Below, in pieces: positions 52,683 to 60,165 of a DNA stretch of 62,953 nt; position 1 is the stretch's first letter, and every line of letters starts with the position of its first letter. The stretch comes from DATAGF01 sp963813355 (GTDB lineage: Bacteria; Actinomycetota; Thermoleophilia; Miltoncostaeales; Miltoncostaeaceae), in the NCBI GenBank assembly GCA_963813355.1, contig CAWEYS010000011.1, forward strand, positions 1-62,953, read 5' to 3'. Under the pieces are notes generated by a model. That model ran no database searches. It saw only the letters and a program-made list of their open reading frames with translations, and was not told the DNA's origin. Both the position numbers and the translations under genes were made by a program.

Positions 52683-54377
52683 ATGAGCACCGTCCCGGCC
52701 CAGTACCCGCCCCCCTTCAAGTCCTCGGACTACATCGTGGCCCCGACCGCCGCGGAGGACGAGCGCATCGACGTGGGGGTGCTGATCGTCGGCGCCGGCC
52801 CCGCCGGGCTGGCGACGGCCGTGCGGCTGGGCCAGCTCCTGGCCGAGGACCCCGAGCTGGCCGAGCAGCTCGGCGAGGTGCCGGTCGCCGTCGCCGAGAA
52901 GGGCAAGGCCGCGGGGTCGCACCTGCTGTCGGGGGCGGTCGTGCGGCCCGGCCCGCTGAAGGCGCTCTTCCCCGACCTCGCCGACGACGACTTCCCCCGC
53001 TACGGCGAGGTGACCGGCGAGTCGGTCTACTTCATGCGGCCCAAGGCCAAGGTGCGCATCCCCACCCCGCCGCAGATGAAGAACCACGGGAACTGGGTCA
53101 TGTCGGTGAGCCAGCTCGCGCGCTGGATGAGCGACCAGGCCGAGGAGCTCGGGGCGTACATGCTCCCCGAGACCGACTGCCAGAAGCTCCTGCTCGACCA
53201 GGGGCGGGTGATGGGCGTCGTGACCGGCGACAAGGGGCGGGGCCGCGACGGCGAGGAGCTGTCGGCGTTCGAGCCCGGCGCCGAGGTGCAGGCGCAGGTC
53301 ACGGTGCTGGCCGAGGGCACGCCCGGTCACCTCAGCGGCCTGGTGCGCGGCCACTTCGACCTCGACCGCGAGTCCACCCAGATCTGGGAGCTCGGGGTGA
53401 AGGAGGTCTGGCGCGTCCCGACGCCCCTGGGCAAGGTCATCCACACGCTGGGCTGGCCGCTGCGGCTGGCCACCAAGTACCGCGAGTACGGCGGCTCGTG
53501 GATCTACCCCATGGGCGACGACATGATCTCGCTCGGCTTCGTGGTGGGGCTCGACTACGCCGACGCGACGATCTCGGGGCACGACCTGCTCCAGGAGTTC
53601 AAGACCCACCCGTTCATCCGCAGCCTCATCGAGGGCGGCGAGCGGCTCGCCTGGGGCGCCAAGACGATCCCGGGCGGCGGGTTCTACGGGCTGCCGAGCC
53701 GGATGCACGTGCCGGGCGCGGTGCTCGTGGGCGACAGCGCCGGCTTCGTCGACATGATGGCCCTGAAGGGCGTGCACCACGCGATCCACTCGGGGACGCT
53801 GGCGGCCGAGGCGATCTACGAGGCCCTCAAGGCCGGCAAGGCCACGAGCCCGGCGGGCCTCTGGGGCTACACCACCCGCATCCGCGGCTCGGCGATCTGG
53901 AAGGACCTCTGGAAGGTCCGCGACATCCGGCCGGCCTTCCAGAAGGGCTTCATCTACGGCGGGATGATCCACGGGATGCAGACCAGCTCGTTCGGGCACG
54001 CGCCCCGCAAGCGGGTGCGCTTCAAGCCCGACGTCGCCGAGCCGATCTTCGTGGGCTCGGCGCGCGCGCGCTACCCGAAGCCCGACGGGCAGTACGTCTT
54101 CGACAAGCTCGGCAGCGTCTTCGCCAGCGGGAACCAGACCCGCGACGACCAGCCGAGCCACATCCGCGTCCAGACGCGCGTGCCGGTGGAGCTCGCCACG
54201 GCGTGGGAGTGGATGTGCCCGGCGAAGGTCTACGAGATCGCCGACGAGCCGCAGAACGGCACGGTCACGGTCCACCTGAGCCCGTCGAACTGCGTGCAGT
54301 GCGGGGCCATCACGGCCAAGGGCGGGCGCCTGACGCCCCCCGAGGGCGGCAGCGGCCCCGAGTACACGATCACCTGA
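52683..54377 (+). CDS. Electron-transfer flavoprotein-ubiquinone oxidoreductase (ETF-QO/FixC-like)
   Basis: 564 residues from ATG 52683. FAD motif VLIVGAGPAGLATAVRLG near residue 36, ETF-QO signatures GSHLLSGAVVRPGPLKALFP, WVMSVSQLARWM, GWPLRLATKYREYGGSWIYP and VGDSAGFVDMMALKGVHHAI. The C-terminal iron-sulfur domain has CPAKVYE and NCVQCGAITAKGG, so only three of the four usual cluster cysteines are visible; the CxxCxxC of mitochondrial ETF-QO is CxxCxxI here. It passes electrons from ETF (acyl-CoA and amino-acid oxidation) to quinone; an acyl-CoA dehydrogenase starts at 62182. Confidence 0.93.
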   Translation: MSTVPAQYPPPFKSSDYIVAPTAAEDERIDVGVLIVGAGPAGLATAVRLGQLLAEDPELAEQLGEVPVAVAEKGKAAGSHLLSGAVVRPGPLKALFPDLADDDFPRYGEVTGESVYFMRPKAKVRIPTPPQMKNHGNWVMSVSQLARWMSDQAEELGAYMLPETDCQKLLLDQGRVMGVVTGDKGRGRDGEELSAFEPGAEVQAQVTVLAEGTPGHLSGLVRGHFDLDRESTQIWELGVKEVWRVPTPLGKVIHTLGWPLRLATKYREYGGSWIYPMGDDMISLGFVVGLDYADATISGHDLLQEFKTHPFIRSLIEGGERLAWGAKTIPGGGFYGLPSRMHVPGAVLVGDSAGFVDMMALKGVHHAIHSGTLAAEAIYEALKAGKATSPAGLWGYTTRIRGSAIWKDLWKVRDIRPAFQKGFIYGGMIHGMQTSSFGHAPRKRVRFKPDVAEPIFVGSARARYPKPDGQYVFDKLGSVFASGNQTRDDQPSHIRVQTRVPVELATAWEWMCPAKVYEIADEPQNGTVTVHLSPSNCVQCGAITAKGGRLTPPEGGSGPEYTIT

Positions 54378-54388
54378 TTCCCAGCCTA

Positions 54389-54414
54389 GGCCGGCCCTCT
54401 TAGCGGGGCCGGCC
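54389..54414 (+). terminator. Hairpin terminator after ETF-QO
   Basis: Perfect 9-bp stem GGCCGGCCC/GGGCCGGCC with an 8-nt loop, 12 bases after the stop. Confidence 0.6.
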
Positions 54415-54424
54415 GAGGCCATAT

Positions 54425-54588
54425 GCCCCTGGCCGGGGCCTATGTGGACCGGCGGCACCGCCTTCGGCGGGGACGGCCGCCGGGACAAGCACCTCAGATG
54501 CGAGCCCTCGTCACGGTGGGGTTGACCTTTCCGGCGCCGTCCCCGCCGAAGGCGGTGCGCCGGTCTGCCGGAGGCCCCGGCCAGGGGC
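54425..54588. repeat. Long inverted repeat, 53-bp arms
   Basis: Arms 54425-54477 and 54536-54588 are reverse complements with the outer 16 and inner 22 bases perfect and a slipped middle; the spacer is 58 bases. Each arm contains its own hairpins, such as CCGCC-TTC-GGCGG. No coding frame is convincing. It may be a MITE/REP-like element or a structured RNA. Confidence 0.7.
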
Positions 54589-54601
54589 CGGAGGCGCGTC
54601 C

Positions 54602-54745
54602 AGCGCGCCCGCGAGAGGCGCGAGGCACGCCGGAGAGCGGCCCGACGCGATCGCGAGCCCCGAGGTCGTCAACCGCATCGGGCGGGCCGCCATGGTCCAG
54701 GCCCACGCCCGCTTCCTGGTGGAGGCCCTGGCCGCCGCGCTGTGA
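54602..54745 (+). pseudogene. C-terminal gene remnant of unknown family
   Basis: A frame ending TGA 54743-54745 reads DAIASPEVVNRIGRAAMVQA then HARFLVEALAAAL, a protein-like helical end without any credible start upstream, because the frame enters the inverted repeat. Probably the last 45 codons of a gene interrupted by the element. Confidence 0.35.
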
Positions 54746-54758
54746 GCGGCCGGCCCGG

Positions 54759-56999
54759 TCAGGCCGCCGGCGTCCTCCGGGCCACCGCGATGGCGACGTC
54801 GTCGGTGAGCCGCCCCCCCGACCAGGTGCGGGCGGCCGCGTAGACCGAGCGGGCGAGCTGGGCGGGGCCCTCGCCGGCGGCGTCGCGCAGGGCGTTGCGC
54901 AGCCCCTCCTCGCCGAACTCGCGCCCCTGGCGCCGCGCCTCGATGATGCCGTCGGTGTAGAGCACCAGCACGTCGCCCTCGCGGAACGCCGCCCGGTGCC
55001 CGCTGAAGGACGCCCCCTCGAAGGCGCCGCACGGCGGCCCCGGCTCCTCGAGCAGCGTCTGGTTGCCCGCGGCGTCGATCAGCACCGGCGGGGGGTGGCC
55101 GGCGCTGCACCACTGGAGCGTCCCGGCGGCGGGGTCGAGGACGGCGAGGACCAGGGTCACGATGCTCCCGTCGGGCAGCCGCGTGTGCAGCAGCGCGTTC
55201 AGCTCCGTCACGATCGGCGCGGGCTCGTCGCCGTGCTGGCTGAGGGCCTCGGCCATGTAGCGCACCATCGCCGTCATCCCCGCCGCCTCGACGCCCTTGC
55301 CGGAGACGTCGCCGACCAGCATCGCGAGCCGCCCCCCGTCGATCGGCCAGGCGCTGTAGAAGTCGCCGCCCACCTGGGAGCCCGCCGCGGCCTGGTAGAG
55401 GGCGGCCAGCTCGAGCCCCTCGAGGGCGGGGAGCTCCTCGGCGATCAGCGCCTGCTGCAGGGTCTCGGCGATGTGGCGCTCCTGCTCGAACTGGAGCGCG
55501 TTCTGCAGGGCGCTGGCGGCGTGGCGGGCGAGCTCGCCGATCACGCGCAGGTCGCGCTCGCCGAAGGCCCTCACCTCGGTGCTGTTGACGCTCACCAGCC
55601 CGTAGACGCGGTCGCCGAGCACCAGGGGCACGTGCATGAACGACTGGATCCCCTCGGGCCGGGTGATCTGGGCCGAGACCCGCTGCTCGGCCTCGGCGTC
55701 GTTGCACACGAAGGGCCGGCGCGCGGCCAGCGCTCCGCCCACGACCCCCTCGCCGACCTTGAAGACCATGCGCTTGACGGTCTCCTCGGCGAAGCCGCGG
55801 GTGGCGACGGGGGCCGCCAGCCCGCGCCGGTTGACCGTGAGGACCGCGCTCTTGTCGCAGTTGGGCGCGAGGCGCTGGACCTGGTCGAGCAGGTGGTCGT
55901 GGATGTCCGAGGGCGTGAGGGCGGAGGCCATCATGTAGGCCGCGCGCGAGAGGGCGACCTCCTCCTCGGCGCGCCGCTCCTCGCGCTCGAGCAGCTCGGC
56001 GCGCTCCGCCGCCAGGCGCCGGGCCTCAGCGAGGGCGCTGCGGGCGGGCGTGACGTCGGTGAGGATGTCCACCCGGCCCACCAGGGACCCCGACGAGTCG
56101 CGCACCGGGGCCGAGGAGTGCTCGACGGCCCGCCCGTCGACCGTCTCGGCGTCGTCGAGGGCCTCACGCGAGGGGTCGTCGTGGATCGCCAGCACCCGCT
56201 CGGCGTACTCGTCGGGGTTGGTGAAGCGCCACTTGATCCGCTCGGAGATCAGCTCGCGCATCGGCTGGCCGACGAGCGGCTCGAGGTCGATGCCCAGGAT
56301 GTCGCCCGCGGCGCGGTTGGCGAGCGACAGGCGCCCGCGCAGGTCGCTGACCATCACCCCCATGCGGCTGGAGGAGATGACCCCCTCGAGGGTCTGGCGC
56401 GTGCGCCGGGTGCGCGCGGAGAGCTGGTGGTTCCGCGCCGTCAGGGCGATCTGGGGCGCGAGCGCCAGGAGGTCGTCGACGCGGCCCTCGGCCACCGGGC
56501 TCTCGCGCGTCAGGCTCACGAGCGCCACCGCGCCGAGGCCGGGCTGGTGGGGCGTGCCGAGCGGCACCGCGATCCCGCCGGCGTTGAGCATGAGGCGGTG
56601 GAGGGCCCCGGCCGGGCCGCCCTCGTCGGCGAGCCGGGCGAGGCGGTCGATCTCGCTCGGCTCGGACACGAGGCGAGGCCACACGACCGGCCCATCGGCC
56701 TCCAGCGCGGCGTCGCCCAGGCCGATCGGGTCGAGGCCGTCGGGGGTCAGCAGGGGCGCGAGCGCCTGCGCCGCGGCCGAGGGCCCCACGCAGTAGCCGC
56801 GCGTGACGTCCTCCGGGTCGGTCTCGTCGACGACGTGCACGGCCACGACGTCCACCGGGAACACCTCGTGGATGCGCTCGGCGATCTCGTCCAGCGCGGC
56901 CGGCAGCTCGGCGGCCGCCACGGACGCGAGACGGCTCAGCCAGCGCGTGGGGTCGAGCGCCCCCAGCGCGCCCGGCTCGGCCCTGCTCGTCAACGACAC
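54759..56999 (-). CDS. GAF-PAS-GAF sensor with SpoIIE-type PP2C phosphatase
   Basis: 746 residues from GTG 56999; a TTG at 56993 has GGAG 6 nt upstream and may be the real start. Order: GAF-like domain (VVAVHVVDETDPEDVTRGYC), PAS (SSSRMGVMVSDLRGRLSLAN, IKWRFTNPDEYAERVL), a second GAF (CDKSAVLTVNRRGLAAPVAT, GEGVVGGALAARRPFVCND) and SpoIIE (AAAGSQVGGDFYSAWPIDGG with metal Asp, LVGDVSGKGVEAAGMTAMVR, FREGDVLVLYTDGIIEARRQ, TDDVAIAVAR). No membrane segment. Such phosphatases dephosphorylate STAS anti-anti-sigma factors; one is encoded at 57673. Confidence 0.92.
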   Translation of the reverse strand: MSLTSRAEPGALGALDPTRWLSRLASVAAAELPAALDEIAERIHEVFPVDVVAVHVVDETDPEDVTRGYCVGPSAAAQALAPLLTPDGLDPIGLGDAALEADGPVVWPRLVSEPSEIDRLARLADEGGPAGALHRLMLNAGGIAVPLGTPHQPGLGAVALVSLTRESPVAEGRVDDLLALAPQIALTARNHQLSARTRRTRQTLEGVISSSRMGVMVSDLRGRLSLANRAAGDILGIDLEPLVGQPMRELISERIKWRFTNPDEYAERVLAIHDDPSREALDDAETVDGRAVEHSSAPVRDSSGSLVGRVDILTDVTPARSALAEARRLAAERAELLEREERRAEEEVALSRAAYMMASALTPSDIHDHLLDQVQRLAPNCDKSAVLTVNRRGLAAPVATRGFAEETVKRMVFKVGEGVVGGALAARRPFVCNDAEAEQRVSAQITRPEGIQSFMHVPLVLGDRVYGLVSVNSTEVRAFGERDLRVIGELARHAASALQNALQFEQERHIAETLQQALIAEELPALEGLELAALYQAAAGSQVGGDFYSAWPIDGGRLAMLVGDVSGKGVEAAGMTAMVRYMAEALSQHGDEPAPIVTELNALLHTRLPDGSIVTLVLAVLDPAAGTLQWCSAGHPPPVLIDAAGNQTLLEEPGPPCGAFEGASFSGHRAAFREGDVLVLYTDGIIEARRQGREFGEEGLRNALRDAAGEGPAQLARSVYAAARTWSGGRLTDDVAIAVARRTPAA

Positions 57000-57099
57000 C
57001 TCCGCCCAGTGACCCTCGACCGCACCAGGGTAGCGCGGCCCCCCCGCGCCGAGCCACGGAGGGGCGGTTCGGCCCTGTGGAAGCAGGCTCCTCGTCGCG

Positions 57100-57127
57100 T
57101 TGTTTTTCGAGCCCCGCCCCATATGCT
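57100..57127 (+). promoter_or_regulatory. Promoter TTGTTT-N16-TATGCT of the cytochrome gene
   Basis: -35 at 57100-57105, -10 at 57122-57127, 37 bases before the GTG at 57165. It faces the SpoIIE gene promoter (TACCCT at 57027-57032, minus strand). Confidence 0.5.
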
Positions 57128-57164
57128 CTCGCGGGATTCCGACCATCGACCGGGGGTAGTGATC

Positions 57165-57626
57165 GTGCGCAGGCTGTGGGCGGCTCTCTCGCTGGTGGCG
57201 CTCGTCGCCGCGCTCGGCCTCGCCTCGGGCTGCGTTGACAGCAGCGAGGAGGCCGCTCAGACGCCCGCCACGGCCCCGACGGTGGCCAACACCGCGGCGC
57301 AGACCGACTCGGAGGGCAAGACCGTGACGGCGCCTCCGGCCGGGGGTGGCGCGACCGCCCCGCCCGAGACGGCCGGCGGCGGGGGCGGTGGCGAGGCGTC
57401 GGGCGACGCAGAGGCGGGTCTCGCCGTGTTCGAGACCAACTGCACCTCCTGCCACCTCAACGACGGCATGGACGGCGGCGGCGTCGGGCCGCAGCTCGCC
57501 GGGATGGGACTCGACGCCCAGACGATCGAGAACCAGGTCGTCAACGGCGGCGGCGCGATGCCGGCGGGTCTCGTCAGCGGGACGGATCTCGACAACGTGG
57601 TCGCCTACGTCGTGAGCATCCAGTAG
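57165..57626 (+). CDS. Lipoprotein cytochrome c, single heme
   Basis: 153 residues from GTG 57165 (GGGGG 8 nt upstream; ATG 57123 and GTG 57159 are in frame). Lipobox LASGC near residue 22, a Thr/Ala/Gly-rich linker of about 55 residues, then the heme motif CTSCH and a Met axial ligand in GGGAMPAGL, ending DNVVAYVVSIQ as in small class I cytochromes. Anchored outside the membrane, it would shuttle electrons in the respiratory chain; length and linker resemble alternative complex or oxidase-associated cytochromes. Confidence 0.9.
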   Translation: MRRLWAALSLVALVAALGLASGCVDSSEEAAQTPATAPTVANTAAQTDSEGKTVTAPPAGGGATAPPETAGGGGGGEASGDAEAGLAVFETNCTSCHLNDGMDGGGVGPQLAGMGLDAQTIENQVVNGGGAMPAGLVSGTDLDNVVAYVVSIQ

Positions 57627-57659
57627 CGCCGCGTCCCTGCGCGGCCCGGGGGCGGCGGG

Positions 57660-57665
57660 TAGCAT
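57660..57665 (+). promoter_or_regulatory. -10 box (TAGCAT) of the STAS gene
   Basis: TAGCAT ends 7 nt before ATG 57673; leaderless pattern. Confidence 0.5.
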
Positions 57666-57672
57666 CCCGCCC

Positions 57673-58035
57673 ATGAGCCTGGAGGTCACCACCGAGGCCC
57701 GCGAGGGGCTGACCCTCGTCACGCTCGGGGGCGAGCTGGACATCTACACCGTCGGCAGCTTCCGCCAGGACCTCGAGACGCTCGACCCCGCGTCCGCGCC
57801 GCTGGTGATCGACCTGACCGACGTGACCCTGCTCGACTCCTCGGGGCTCGGCGCGCTCGTGAGCCTGCTCAACCGCGCGCGGGCGGGGCAGGGCCAGCTC
57901 GGCCTCATCTGCCCGCACCGGCGTCTGCGGCGCGTGTTCGAGATCACGGGCCTGCGGCGCGCCTTCGTGTTCGGGGACGACCTCGAGGCGGTCGCGGCGG
58001 CCCTCGAGCGGGGCCCCGACGCCGCCTCCGCCTAG
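57673..58035 (+). CDS. STAS-domain anti-sigma factor antagonist
   Basis: 120 residues. GGELDIYTVGSFRQDLETL, PLVIDLTDVTLLDSSGLGAL with the phosphorylatable Ser of DSSGLG, and GLICPHRRLRRVFEITGLR are the SpoIIAA/RsbV pattern. When dephosphorylated it would bind an anti-sigma kinase and release a sigma factor. The SpoIIE phosphatase 0.7 kb away is a natural partner; no RsbW-like kinase is in the window. Confidence 0.92.
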   Translation: MSLEVTTEAREGLTLVTLGGELDIYTVGSFRQDLETLDPASAPLVIDLTDVTLLDSSGLGALVSLLNRARAGQGQLGLICPHRRLRRVFEITGLRRAFVFGDDLEAVAAALERGPDAASA

Positions 58036-58053
58036 GCTCTCGCCGGGGGCGCC

Positions 58054-59316
58054 CTGCTCGACCTGAAGCTGATCCGCTCCGAGCCCGAGCGCGTGGCCGC
58101 CAACCTGGCCCGGCGCGGGGCCGGCGACGAGGTCGCCCGCCTGCTGGAGCTGGACGAGCGCGCCCGGGCGCTGCGCGCGCGCGTCGAGTCGGCACGGGCC
58201 GATCGCGCGCGCATCAGCAAGGCCGTCGGACAGGCGCGGCGCGAGGGCCGCGACAGCGCCGCCGAGGAGGCCGAGGCGCGCCGGCTCGGCGACGAGCTCG
58301 CCGCCCTCGAGGAGGCGCTGCGCGAGGCCGAGGGCGAGCGCGACCGGCTGCTGGCCTCGCTGCCGAACCTGGCGGAGGAGGAGGCGCCCGACGGCGGCGA
58401 GGACGACGCGCTCGAGCTGCGGCGGGTCGGCGAGCCGCGCGCGTTCGGCTTCGCCCCGCGCGACCACGTGGAGCTCGCGACCGCGGCGGGGGCGCTCGAC
58501 CTGGAGGCGGCGGCCCGGGTGTCGGGGAGCCGCTTCGCCTACCTGCTGGGGCCGCTCGTGCGGGTGCAGATGGCGCTGGTGTCGCTCGCGCTCGACCGGA
58601 TCGAGGCGGCCGGGTTCACCCCGGTCGTGCCCCCGGTGCTGGTGCGCGAGGAGGCCATGTACGGGACGGGCTTCTTCCCCACCGACCGGTCCTCGATCTA
58701 CGGGACGGCCGACGACGACCTCTTCCTGGTGGGGACCTCCGAGGTGCCCCTGGCGGGCCTGCACGGCGACCAGATCCTGGCGGCCGAGGACCTCCCGCTG
58801 CGCTACGGCGGGGTCTCGACCTGCTTCCGGCGGGAGGCGGGGGCCGCGGGCCGCGACACGCGCGGCATCTTCCGCGTGCACCAGTTCGACAAGGTCGAGA
58901 TGTTCTCGTTCGTCATGCCCGAGGACTCGCCCGCCGAGCACGAGCGCATCCTCGGCCTGCAGGAGGAGATCCTGGGCGCGCTCGAGGTCCCCTACCGGGT
59001 GGTCGACATCGCCGTCGGCGACCTCGGCGCGTCGGCCGCGCGCAAGTTCGACTGCGAGGCGTGGATGCCCGGCCAGGCCGCCTACCGCGAGGTCACCTCC
59101 TGCTCGAACTGCACCGACTACCAGGCGCGCCGCCTGCGGACGCGCGTGCGCGGCGACTCGGGCACCGGCCCGGTCCACACGCTCAACGGCACGGCCGTCG
59201 CGGTGGGGCGGACGATCATCGCCCTGCTGGAGAACGGCCAGCGCGAGGACGGCTCGGTCGCCCTGCCGGCCGCCCTGCAGGCGCACGGGGCGCCCGCCGA
59301 GATGCGCCCGCGGTGA
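58054..59316 (+). CDS. serS: Seryl-tRNA synthetase, apparent CTG start
   Basis: 420 residues if started at CTG 58054, giving LDLKLIRSEPERVAANL, the invariant SerS beginning; no ATG, GTG or TTG lies at this point, and the next candidate (GTG 58093) would cut 13 conserved residues. The N-terminal coiled-coil arm spans about 25-105 (Arg/Glu/Ala-rich). Class II motif 2 FRREAGAAGRDTRGIFRVHQ and motif 3 GTAVAVGRTIIALLENGQ are intact, as is the serine-binding TSEVPL. Charges tRNA-Ser in the cytoplasm. Overlaps the next gene by 4 bases. Confidence 0.95.
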   Translation: MLDLKLIRSEPERVAANLARRGAGDEVARLLELDERARALRARVESARADRARISKAVGQARREGRDSAAEEAEARRLGDELAALEEALREAEGERDRLLASLPNLAEEEAPDGGEDDALELRRVGEPRAFGFAPRDHVELATAAGALDLEAAARVSGSRFAYLLGPLVRVQMALVSLALDRIEAAGFTPVVPPVLVREEAMYGTGFFPTDRSSIYGTADDDLFLVGTSEVPLAGLHGDQILAAEDLPLRYGGVSTCFRREAGAAGRDTRGIFRVHQFDKVEMFSFVMPEDSPAEHERILGLQEEILGALEVPYRVVDIAVGDLGASAARKFDCEAWMPGQAAYREVTSCSNCTDYQARRLRTRVRGDSGTGPVHTLNGTAVAVGRTIIALLENGQREDGSVALPAALQAHGAPAEMRPR

Positions 59317-60161
59317 GCGCGCCGGCCCGCCCGCGGGTCGCGGTCGTGGGCCACGTGGAGTGGATCACCCACGGCGCCGGCCTGATGCCGCGGCCGGGCG
59401 AGATCCGCTACCTGCGCGACGCCTTCGACGAGCCGGCCGGAGGCGGCGGCGTGAGCGCGGCCCAGGTCGCCAAGCTCGGCGCCGAGGCCCTCTTCTACAC
59501 GGCGCTGGGGTCGGACGAGGCGGGGCGCGCGAGCGCCGAGCGCCTGGAGGCGATCGGCGTCACGGTCCTCGCGACGGTGCACCCCGGCGCGCAGACGCGC
59601 GGCATCAGCGCCGTCAACGCGACCGCCGACCGCGCCATCCTCGTCATCGGCGGCCCGACCTCCGCCCGCATCGAGGAGCCCCTGCCCTGGGACGACCTCG
59701 CGGCCTGCGACGCCGCCTTCTTCACCGGCCACGACTCGGCCACGGTCGCCGCCGCCCGGCGCGCCCGGGCGCTGGTGGTGACCAGCCGCCGCCTGGCCCA
59801 GCTGATCGAGAGCGGGGTGCGCGCCGACGTGCTCATCGCCAGCGCGAGCGACCCCACCGAGGCGGTCGACCCGGACGTCCTGCCGGTGCCGCCCGGCGCG
59901 ATCGTCTGGACCGACGGCTCGCGCGGAGGCCGCTACACCACCGCCGACGGCCGCTCGGGCCGCTGGGATCCGGCGCCGCTGCCGGGCCCGCCGGTTGACA
60001 GCTACGGGTGCGGCGACTCGTTCGCCGCGGGGCTCACGGTGGGCCTGGGGCGCGGCCTCGACCTCGAGGCGGCCCTCGCGCTCGGCGCGCGCTGCGGGGC
60101 GCACTGCCTCACCGGCCGGGGGGCGCTGGGCGCCCAGCTCGAGGAGCGGGCCCGGCCGTAG
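59313..60161 (+). CDS. PfkB-family carbohydrate kinase
   Basis: 282 residues from GTG 59313. PfkB features: GGGGVSAAQVAKLGAEALFY (signature 1 region), LGSDEAGRASAERLEAIGV, and signature 2 PVDSYGCGDSFAAGLTVGLG with the catalytic Asp; the usual GAGD reads GCGD. Substrate could be ribose, adenosine or a sugar; not determinable. Coupled to serS by a GTGA overlap, an arrangement without obvious functional logic. Confidence 0.88.
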   Translation: MSAPARPRVAVVGHVEWITHGAGLMPRPGEIRYLRDAFDEPAGGGGVSAAQVAKLGAEALFYTALGSDEAGRASAERLEAIGVTVLATVHPGAQTRGISAVNATADRAILVIGGPTSARIEEPLPWDDLAACDAAFFTGHDSATVAAARRARALVVTSRRLAQLIESGVRADVLIASASDPTEAVDPDVLPVPPGAIVWTDGSRGGRYTTADGRSGRWDPAPLPGPPVDSYGCGDSFAAGLTVGLGRGLDLEAALALGARCGAHCLTGRGALGAQLEERARP

Positions 60162-60165
60162 CCGG

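Noticed and set aside
54423..57626. 1067-codon plus-strand frame across the SpoIIE gene
   Set aside because: It is antisense shadow except for its last 154 codons, which are the cytochrome c gene.
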